Assembly: GCA_018971065.1 (NCBI GenBank)
Contig: JAGWVC010000130.1
Location: 1 to 8,940 of the forward strand
Length of the DNA: 8,940 nt
Direction: 5' to 3'
Source: Sphingomonadales bacterium
GTDB taxonomy: Bacteria > Pseudomonadota > Alphaproteobacteria > Sphingomonadales > Sphingomonadaceae
Shown: positions 1-4,380 of the stretch, piece by piece
How the letters are laid out: every line of letters starts with the position of its first letter
How positions within the stretch are numbered: position 1 is the first letter of the stretch
Notes under the pieces: generated by a model
The model's database searches: none
What the model saw: the letters and a program-made list of their open reading frames with translations, nothing else
Told to the model about the DNA's origin: nothing
Position numbers and translations under genes: made by a program

Positions 1-37
1 TGGCCATGGGCTGGAGCCGGTCGGCGGAAAGGCTCAT
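1..37 (-). CDS. tkt: Transketolase, N-terminal fragment (cut by window edge)
   Basis: Only the first 12 codons are inside the window. On the minus strand, ATG at 37-35 opens a frame reading MSLSADRLQPMA, which resembles the N-terminus of alphaproteobacterial transketolases (…RLQPMANAIRALAMDAV… in the family). A GGAG sequence lies 11 bases upstream of the ATG and could be the ribosome binding site. Transketolase is the thiamine-diphosphate enzyme of the non-oxidative pentose phosphate and Calvin pathways. A tkt gene divergent from zapA is, as I recall, common in alphaproteobacteria, and this supports the call. The rest of the protein cannot be checked here, so the identification rests on 12 residues plus context. 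Confidence 0.6.
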   Translation of the reverse strand, partial: MSLSADRLQPMA

Positions 38-282
38 CGAGGGGTGTGCTCCGGTAGATCGGGCGCGTGACGCGCGGAAAACGGCACGCCGCAATGCAGC
101 GTGATTCGTGCGCGGCTTCCTTTGCGGATGGGTCCCGATGCGTCAAGGCGTGCGTGGCCGGACGGGCGCGACGGCGGCCCGAATCACCTCGATTGCCACG
201 CAACCGCGACGATTCGGGGAAAGCACGCGATTGCATGCAACCAAGGCTTTGCATTCGCGGCGTTTCGGATTACGCCTGCGAC
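38..282. other. Intergenic region between divergent tkt and the zapA operon
   Basis: This 245-base stretch must hold the promoters for tkt (leftward) and the zauP-like/zapA operon (rightward). I could not identify a convincing -35/-10 pair for either. It contains three GANTC motifs (103-107, 181-185, 211-215), the recognition sequence of the cell-cycle methylase CcrM. It also contains a perfect 10-bp palindrome, TTGCATGCAA, at 231-240. An open frame continues upstream of 283 but has no protein-like features, so I treat the region as non-coding. Confidence 0.5.
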
Positions 283-501
283 ATGAATGGCGGGGATTTG
301 GACGCGATCCTGCAACGGATCGACAGGGCGATCGGTCGGATCGGTGCGGCGTGCGACAAGGCTGGCGGTGTCGATGCGCCCGCAGCCAACGGCAATGACG
401 CCGCGCTGGTCGCCGAGAATGCCCGGTTGCGCGGCGCTGTCGGTGAGGCAATCGCCCGGATCGACCAACTGCTGGCGCCGACGGCGGGCGCCCCGGAATG
501 A
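283..501 (+). CDS. Small coiled-coil protein upstream of ZapA (ZauP-like)
   Basis: This gene encodes 72 residues. The N-terminal third (DLDAILQRIDRAIGRIGAAC) and the C-terminal half (DAALVAENARLRGAVGEAIARIDQLL is the region, residues about 39-64) have heptad-like spacing of I/L/V/A, indicating two short helices able to form a coiled coil. They are separated by an Ala/Gly/Pro-rich linker. There is no signal peptide or membrane segment. Its stop codon overlaps the zapA start (ATGA, 498-501), which implies translational coupling. In Caulobacter crescentus a coiled-coil protein named ZauP is encoded directly upstream of zapA and works with ZapA to focus the Z-ring; position, size and predicted structure fit, but I infer homology from context rather than from a diagnostic motif. 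The ATG at 283 was chosen because upstream codons encode no plausible protein; its ribosome binding site is weak. Confidence 0.6.
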   Translation: MNGGDLDAILQRIDRAIGRIGAACDKAGGVDAPAANGNDAALVAENARLRGAVGEAIARIDQLLAPTAGAPE

Positions 502-809
502 GCAACGTCGATCTTTCCATCGGTGGCCGCAATTATACAGTGGCCTGCGCCCAGGGTGAGGAAGACCATGTCGCCGCGCTGGGGCGGTTGATCGACGGCA
601 AGCTGGCCGACATGCCCGGCGGGCAGGCGCATGGCGAGACGCGATCGCTGCTGTTCGCGGCGCTGCTGCTGGCGGACCAGGTTCATGAGCTGGAGGCCGA
701 GAACGCCCGGTTGTCCGCCGCCCCGCCGCGCCTGCTGCCGCTGAAGCGGCTGGGCGAACTGGCCGAGCGGCTGGAACAACTGGCCGAGGCTGTCGAAACC
801 CGCTCGTAA
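498..809 (+). CDS. zapA: Cell division protein ZapA
   Basis: The product has 103 residues, typical for ZapA. Residues 1-20 (VDLSIGGRNYTVACAQGEE) match the small N-terminal strand-turn-strand that begins most ZapA proteins (…V.I.GR.Y.V.C…). They are followed by helix residues 22-37 and then a long helix starting near 47 with SLLFAALLLADQVHELEAE, the family signature leading into the coiled-coil dimerisation stalk. The C-terminal part (82-103) is again helical and rich in Leu/Glu/Arg. ZapA is a cytoplasmic, tetrameric FtsZ-binding protein that bundles protofilaments and stabilises the Z-ring. The start overlaps the upstream gene by ATGA and has little ribosome binding site of its own, so it is probably translated by coupling. 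The 6S RNA gene follows 50 bases downstream, a conserved zapA–ssrS–fau arrangement. Confidence 0.93.
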   Translation: MSNVDLSIGGRNYTVACAQGEEDHVAALGRLIDGKLADMPGGQAHGETRSLLFAALLLADQVHELEAENARLSAAPPRLLPLKRLGELAERLEQLAEAVETRS

Positions 810-825
810 AAATCGGCAGCCCGCT

Positions 826-852
826 TGAGATTGGCGGCGCCTGCGGCTACAT
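826..852 (+). promoter_or_regulatory. Possible promoter of the 6S RNA gene
   Basis: A TTGAGA hexamer (826-831) resembles a -35 box. CTACAT (847-852), or TACATG one base on, could be the -10, giving a 15-16 base spacer that is slightly short. Transcription from it would begin at about 858-860, which is where the folded 6S RNA begins. The -10 is a poor match and transcription from the zapA promoter is also possible. Confidence 0.35.
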
Positions 853-859
853 GGGGCGC

Positions 860-1030
860 GACGGGACTGCCCGGTGCGCGCCATGAACATCCCTGAGGCT
901 ATAAGCAAATCCTTGGGGGCTGTCCCTGCCCTGATCGCCCGGGTCTCCGCGAGGTCAGGAACACATGGTCCCCACCTGACGTGAACGCGTCAGTGGATTT
1001 CTAGGGCAAACGGCCCATGGTGGTCCCGTC
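860..1030 (+). ncRNA. ssrS: 6S RNA
   Basis: Placement between zapA and fau is the usual site of 6S RNA in proteobacteria. The sequence folds as a 6S RNA. The ends close with GACGGGAC (860-867) pairing perfectly with GTCCCGTC (1023-1030), extendable by GGGG 853-856 with CCCC 1032-1035. An inner helix pairs AAATCC (907-912) with GGATTT (995-1000), leaving an asymmetric internal loop that corresponds to the open-promoter-like bubble. The 5' side of that loop holds CCCTGAGGCTATA (891-903), close to the conserved CCCTGAGCCGATA of E. coli 6S RNA. The distal arm contains a CTGACG/CGTCAG hairpin (976-993). The length, about 171 nt, fits alphaproteobacterial examples. 6S RNA binds the housekeeping RNA polymerase holoenzyme and dampens transcription in stationary phase. 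The exact ends are inferred from the fold. Confidence 0.82.
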
Positions 1031-1035
1031 ACCCC

Positions 1036-1177
1036 GGAGTGGTCGATATGCGGCCTCTGGCGGGCTGCGAACGGCCGTCTAGCGCGCTTCCGGTGCTCAC
1101 GTACTGATGTACGCTGCGCTCCGGGTCGCGCAAGCCAGCCATTCTCGCTCCACCATAGACCGCATCTCGACCACTCC
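1036..1177. repeat. 142-nt imperfect palindromic element between 6S RNA and fau
   Basis: The outer arms 1036-1053 and 1160-1177 are complementary at 17 of 18 positions. The middle portions (about 1054-1080 against 1133-1159) still pair at most positions if G-U pairs are allowed. At the apex GTACG-type arms (about 1100-1104 and 1109-1113) flank a TGAT loop. The whole segment can therefore fold into one long hairpin in RNA, or a cruciform in DNA. It begins directly after the 6S RNA closing stem and ends 23 bases before fau. There is no T-run, so it is not a standard terminator. No transposase gene or flanking target duplication is apparent. It could be a dispersed REP/MITE-like element or a processing structure on an ssrS–fau transcript. 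Confidence 0.7.
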
Positions 1178-1200
1178 TCCCTCGCAATGGAAAAAGTGGC

Positions 1201-1776
1201 TTGAACGAGAAGCATGAACTGCGCGGGGTCTTGCGCGCGGCACGCAAGGCGCATGTGGCGGGGCTGGCGGCGGCGACGCGGGCGCTGGTGCTGATGCGGC
1301 CGCCGGCGGTGCTGGTGCGGGCCATACCCGAGGGCGCGTGCGTGGGCCTGTACCATGCCGTGGGCGCCGAGGCACCGGCGCGGGGATATGCGAAGTGGTT
1401 TGTCGAGAACGGACGGCGCGTGGCGCTGCCGTGGTTTGCCGGGCGCGAGGCGGCGATGGTCTTTCGCGAATGGCGCGACCCGTGGGGCGACGACGGGCTG
1501 GAGCCTGGCGCTTTCGGGGTCCCCCAGCCCGATTCATCCGCCGAGGTTGTGGTGCCGGACTGGCTGATCGTGCCGCTGGTGGGCTTCACCGCCACCGGCG
1601 ACCGGCTGGGCCAGGGCGCCGGGCATTACGACCGCTGGCTGGCGGCGCATCCCGATGCCCGCGCGGTGGGACTGGCGTGGGACTGCCAGTTGTGCGAATC
1701 GCTGCCGATGGAACCGCACGACCGGCCGCTGCTGGCGGTGGTGACGCCGACGCGGCTGTATGGAGACCTGTCATGA
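1201..1776 (+). CDS. fau: 5-formyltetrahydrofolate cyclo-ligase
   Basis: The 191-residue product converts 5-formyl-THF to 5,10-methenyl-THF using ATP, returning the storage/inhibitory folate to the one-carbon pool. The diagnostic C-terminal motif GDRLGQGAGHYDRWLA is at residues 133-148 (family form G.RLG.G.GYYDR; here His replaces the first Tyr). The N-terminal helix with basic residues (ELRGVLRAARKAH) and the VGLYHAVGAEAP segment (48-59) also fit, and the length is normal. I chose TTG at 1201 as start because it begins the family-typical N-terminus and follows GGAA at 1189-1192. The nearby ATG at 1187 is out of frame and meets a stop within six codons. In E. coli ssrS and fau (ygfA) are co-transcribed, and the same order here suggests the same. 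Its stop overlaps the next gene by ATGA. Confidence 0.93.
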   Translation: MNEKHELRGVLRAARKAHVAGLAAATRALVLMRPPAVLVRAIPEGACVGLYHAVGAEAPARGYAKWFVENGRRVALPWFAGREAAMVFREWRDPWGDDGLEPGAFGVPQPDSSAEVVVPDWLIVPLVGFTATGDRLGQGAGHYDRWLAAHPDARAVGLAWDCQLCESLPMEPHDRPLLAVVTPTRLYGDLS

Positions 1777-1997
1777 TGCGCAAGGAACCGAGCTGGCGAA
1801 TCCCGGCGGGCGTGCTGCTGCTGGTGGCGGTGCTGGCGGTCTATGCGCTGGCGGTGGCGCGGTGGCTGGGGCCGTGGATCTCGCTGCTGCCGGTGCTGGG
1901 GCAGCTTGTGGCCTATGTGCTGCTGGGCATCGTCTGGCTGTGGCTGCTGCCGGTGCGGCGGCTGCTGTTCTGGATGGAGCATGGCCGGTTGCGCTGA
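1773..1997 (+). CDS. DUF2842 small membrane protein
   Basis: The product has 74 residues with two predicted membrane helices, about residues 11-31 (IPAGVLLLVAVLAVYALAVA) and 36-59 (WISLLPVLGQLVAYVLLGIV onward), linked by a short turn. The N-terminus is hydrophilic and basic, and the C-terminal tail is LPVRRLLFWMEHGRLR. This pattern (R.EPSWRIPAG… two helices …LP.RR.L.WME.GR) is that of DUF2842, a family I know only from alphaproteobacteria and whose function is unknown. The first of two tandem ATGs (1773) is preferred: it overlaps the fau stop (ATGA) and lies 7 bases after GGAG at 1762-1765. The gene is followed by a strong terminator, so it is the last gene of the plus-strand block. Confidence 0.85.
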   Translation: MMRKEPSWRIPAGVLLLVAVLAVYALAVARWLGPWISLLPVLGQLVAYVLLGIVWLWLLPVRRLLFWMEHGRLR

Positions 1998-2031
1998 GTG
2001 CCCGCAGCAATTTCCAGAACCTGAGATACGA

Positions 2032-2060
2032 AAAAGGCCGGGCGATTTGCCCGGCCTTTT
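2032..2060. terminator. Bidirectional rho-independent terminator
   Basis: A perfect 12-bp stem (AAAAGGCCGGGC at 2032-2043 with GCCCGGCCTTTT at 2049-2060) surrounds a 5-base loop. The plus-strand transcript ends in TTTT and the minus-strand transcript in TTTTT. It can therefore end both the fau–DUF2842 transcript and the convergent tRNA-Asp transcript, whose 3' end is 27 bases away. Confidence 0.93.
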
Positions 2061-2086
2061 CAGTTTCCTGAAGGAAAATCCCCGAG

Positions 2087-2163
2087 TGGCGCGAGTGACG
2101 GGGCTCGAACCCGCGACCTCCGGCGTGACAGGCCGGCACTCTAACCAACTGAGCTACACCCGC
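2087..2163 (-). tRNA. tRNA-Asp (anticodon GTC)
   Basis: A complete 77-nt cloverleaf with encoded CCA can be read on the minus strand. The acceptor arms are GCGGGTG and CACTCGC, with discriminator G. The D arm is GCTC/GAGT, and the anticodon stem CCGGC/GCCGG has loop CTGTCAC, placing anticodon GTC at 2129-2127. The T arm is GCGGG-TTCGAGC-CCCGT. It decodes GAC/GAU. A promoter lies upstream and a terminator downstream, so it appears to be a single-gene unit. Confidence 0.98.
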
Positions 2164-2198
2164 GTTTCCGCAGAGCTGCACCGCTCGGGGAGCCGCGC

Positions 2199-2226
2199 CA
2201 CTAAGGCAGCGATGGGGGGCTGTCAA
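2199..2226 (-). promoter_or_regulatory. Promoter of tRNA-Asp
   Basis: On the minus strand a perfect -35 hexamer TTGACA (2226-2221) is followed after 16 bases by TTAGTG (2204-2199), an acceptable -10. Start of transcription would be near 2192, about 28 bases before the mature tRNA. The -35 sits in the middle of a 6-bp inverted repeat (GGCTGT/ACAGCC, 2218-2231). Confidence 0.6.
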
Positions 2227-2312
2227 CAGCCTTGGAAGGGGTGCGGCGAGGAATTTTCACATCTCCGACACAAACCCGCTTCGCGCATGGGGGATGATAC
2301 CGGGATCGTGCG

Positions 2313-2327
2313 TTAACCATTCCTTGG
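2313..2327 (+). promoter_or_regulatory. CtrA-like binding site upstream of the exported protein gene
   Basis: TTAA (2313-2316), seven bases, then TTGG (2324-2327) matches the CtrA consensus TTAA-N7-TTAA in 6 of 8 fixed positions. The left half, TTAACCAT, is the common extended form. The site lies 56 bases upstream of the GTG start of the exported protein, a position suited to control of that gene. CtrA is the alphaproteobacterial cell-cycle/motility response regulator. A single imperfect match can occur by chance. Confidence 0.4.
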
Positions 2328-2382
2328 TCCCGGTTTGGCACAGTGCGGCAATCGACGAATTGCAACACGGGGACTGACTGTC

Positions 2383-2844
2383 GTGACCATTGTTTCGCGT
2401 GTCTTGGCAGGCCTGCTGGCCGCGTCGCTGGCCGGATCACAGGCAGGCCCGGCCTTCGCGGCACCGGCGGTGTCGGTGGATAGCGCGGTCTTTGTCGAGC
2501 GGGTGAAGCTGCGCGACGGGGCAGCGGTGCGTTCGCTCGAGCCGGCCTCGCGGCTGGTGCGTGGTGACCGCGTGGTGACGGTGGTCAACTGGTATCGTCT
2601 GGGCGGGAACGGCGGCTTTGTCGTCACCAATGCCCTGCCGAACGGTCTGGCCTATCAGGCCAGTGGCGAGCCGAGCGAGGAAGTCTCGGTGGATGGCGGC
2701 CGCACCTGGGGGCAGCTCGGCGCATTGCGGGTCGGCGGGCGGGTGGCAACGCCCGAGGACGTCACGCACGTGCGCTGGCGGGTTTCGCCGAATCAGGCGA
2801 TGGTGGGCGCGGGGCGGATCGCCTATGCCGGGTTCGTGCGGTGA
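2383..2844 (+). CDS. Exported protein of unknown function (DUF11-like)
   Basis: Reading from GTG at 2383, the product has 153 residues. It starts with a clear Sec signal peptide (MTIVSRVLAGLLAASLAG…) with likely cleavage after AGPAFA at residue 26, leaving a mature protein of about 127 residues. The mature part looks beta-rich and resembles a single DUF11-type domain: VVTVVNWYRLGG, then FVVTNALPNGLAYQ (a T.N.LP..L.Y pattern), then SVDGGRTWGQLG, and near the end DVTHVRWRVSP. There are no Cys residues or catalytic motifs in the mature part. GTG was chosen over TTG at 2335 because it begins the signal peptide and follows GGGGA at 2369-2373. Such domains occur in cell-surface proteins; location in the envelope or periplasm is inferred. 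The gene converges on the next operon, with 10 bases between stops. Confidence 0.75.
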   Translation: MTIVSRVLAGLLAASLAGSQAGPAFAAPAVSVDSAVFVERVKLRDGAAVRSLEPASRLVRGDRVVTVVNWYRLGGNGGFVVTNALPNGLAYQASGEPSEEVSVDGGRTWGQLGALRVGGRVATPEDVTHVRWRVSPNQAMVGAGRIAYAGFVR

Positions 2845-2854
2845 GGCTGCTTCG

Positions 2855-3433
2855 CTAGCATTTCTCGTATTTCCAGTTTCGTTTCCGGCCTTCGCCCAGC
2901 CATTCGATGGCCTGGGCGATTCGCTTTTCGCGGGTGGCGTCCTGCTTCGCCTCGGTGATCCATTCGAGATATTCGCGGCGGTGCGACGGGGCGAAACTGT
3001 CCCAGGTGGCCTGTGCGGCGGGGTTGGCGGCGATCCGGGTTGCCACATCGGCCGGCATCGCGATTTCCGCGCGCGGGGTGCGCGGCGACGCCGGTTTGCG
3101 CTCACCCGTGCGGATGCGGGTGCGGACGGCGTGGAGTTTGGCGGTCAGTTCGGCATCGGACGGCAGGTCGGACAGGCCGGTGATCTTGCCGTAATCGAGA
3201 TCAGGCCCGCCCTGGCGCCCCTCACCGTGGATCATGAAGGCGGCGTGGGCCTTGAACGCCGACATGCCCGCAACAAGCTTGCCGGCCAGCGTGAAGTGCG
3301 GACGCGACCACTTGATGGTTTCGGCCACCTCCGGCAGCGCGGCATGGACCAGCACCCGCAGGTGCTCGAGGATCGGCCGGGCGAAATCCGGGGCGGCGGC
3401 GATGTAGGCATCGATGCGCGGGTCCCGGCTCAT
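2855..3433 (-). CDS. DUF1801 / YdeI (OmpD-associated) two-domain protein
   Basis: The 192-residue cytoplasmic protein has two recognisable parts. Residues about 12-105 look like a DUF1801 domain (…ILEHLRVLVHAALPEVAETIKWSRPHF…, then G.GRQGGPDLDYGKITGLSDLP). Residues about 120-185 resemble the C-terminal YdeI/OmpD-associated domain (MPADVATRIAANPAAQATWDSF, then FAPSHRREYLEWITEAK and TREKRIAQAIEWLGEGR). Basic residues at the extreme C-terminus are also usual. The function is not firmly known; E. coli-type YdeI has been linked to stress and antimicrobial-peptide tolerance, which should not be assumed here. The start follows GGGAG (overlapping the thyA stop) by 8 bases, and the gene lies 11 bases after thyA, so it is the last gene of the mgtA operon. 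Confidence 0.85.
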   Translation of the reverse strand: MSRDPRIDAYIAAAPDFARPILEHLRVLVHAALPEVAETIKWSRPHFTLAGKLVAGMSAFKAHAAFMIHGEGRQGGPDLDYGKITGLSDLPSDAELTAKLHAVRTRIRTGERKPASPRTPRAEIAMPADVATRIAANPAAQATWDSFAPSHRREYLEWITEAKQDATREKRIAQAIEWLGEGRKRNWKYEKC

Positions 3434-3444
3434 TTCGCGGCTCC

Positions 3445-4380
3445 CTATACGGCCACCGGCGCGGCGATGTGCGATTGCGGGGCATAGCCAGTGACGGCGA
3501 AATCCTCGATCCGGTAATCGAAGATGCTGCCCGGCTGGCGGGCGATCGCCAGATGCGCCTCACCCGACGGCGCGCGGGCAAGTTGTTCCTCCACCAGCGC
3601 GGCGTGGTTCAGGTAGAGGTGAACGTCGCCCCCCTGCCACACCGCCTCGCCGGGTTGCAGGCCGGTCTGCTGCGCCAACATGCGGATGAACAGCGCCAGG
3701 CTCCACATGTTGAACGCGAAGCCAAGGCCGAGATCACACGAGCGCTGGGTAAGCAGGCCCGAAAGCCGGCCATTGGCGACATGGAACTGATAGGTCTTGT
3801 GGCACGGCGGCAGCGCCATCGCGTCGAGTTCGGCGACGTTCCAGCCTTCGACGATGTGGCGGCGGCTGCCGGGGTTGTCCTTCAGCGAGCGGACGAGGTC
3901 GGCGACCTGGTTGATGCCGTGCGGGCGTTTGCGGAACAGCCCTTCCCCGACCGATTCATAGACCGGCCAATCGACCCACTGCTTGCCGTAGACCGGGCCG
4001 AGATCGCCCCATTGCGCGGCGAAGGCTTCATCGGCGACGATGCGGGCGGAGAAGTCGGCGCGAGTGATCGCCTCACCGGTCTCGCGGCGGTAGCGGTCCA
4101 GCGGCCAGTCGGTCCAGATTTCGACGCCCTGGGCGCAAAGGGCGCGGATGTTGGTCTGCCCGGTGAGGAACCACAGGAATTCGCGCGTGGCGGTCTTCCA
4201 ATAGACGCGCTTGGTGGTGAGCAGCGGCATCGCGCCGGTGGACAGGTCGAAGCGGATGGTCTCGCCGAACAGCGACCGGGTGCCGACGCCGGTGCGATCG
4301 ACGCGTTCGTCGCCTTCGGTCCAGATGCGGCGCATCAGGTTCAGGTATTGCCATTCCCAATGGGGGGATTCGTTGCTCAT
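3445..4380 (-). CDS. thyA: Thymidylate synthase
   Basis: The 311-residue enzyme methylates dUMP to dTMP using 5,10-methylene-THF, giving dihydrofolate. The catalytic loop ALPPCHKTYQFHV puts the nucleophile at Cys193. RRH at 173-175 supplies the phosphate-binding arginines. QRSCDLGLGFAFN (212-224) and GDVHLYLNH (251-259) form the dUMP site, and DRTGVGTRSLFG (28-39) is the N-terminal signature. The C-terminal APVAV, which closes over the substrate, is intact. The enzyme is longer than the 264-residue E. coli protein because of an extra segment at about residues 87-125, as in the long form known from Lactobacillus casei. The start overlaps the acylase stop by ATGA (4380-4377), implying translational coupling, and the enzyme should be active. 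Confidence 0.97.
   Translation of the reverse strand: MSNESPHWEWQYLNLMRRIWTEGDERVDRTGVGTRSLFGETIRFDLSTGAMPLLTTKRVYWKTATREFLWFLTGQTNIRALCAQGVEIWTDWPLDRYRRETGEAITRADFSARIVADEAFAAQWGDLGPVYGKQWVDWPVYESVGEGLFRKRPHGINQVADLVRSLKDNPGSRRHIVEGWNVAELDAMALPPCHKTYQFHVANGRLSGLLTQRSCDLGLGFAFNMWSLALFIRMLAQQTGLQPGEAVWQGGDVHLYLNHAALVEEQLARAPSGEAHLAIARQPGSIFDYRIEDFAVTGYAPQSHIAAPVAV

Noticed and set aside
67..282. Extension of the zauP-like gene to an upstream GTG at 67
   Set aside because: The added 72 codons encode an Arg-rich, domain-free peptide across the divergent promoter region. The coiled-coil part begins at the ATG at 283.
955..1595. Minus-strand open frames over the 6S RNA, the hairpin element and the fau 5' region
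   Set aside because: They are Arg/Ser/Pro-rich, antisense to a folded RNA and to fau, and have no recognisable domain.
1771..2226. Minus-strand open frame containing GVAQLVRVPACHAGGRGFEP
   Set aside because: This is the well-known spurious translation of a tRNA gene, here tRNA-Asp, joined to the antisense of DUF2842.
2845..2854. Terminator between the convergent exported-protein gene and the YdeI-type gene
   Set aside because: Only 10 bases separate the stops, and I see no stem-loop with a T-run there.
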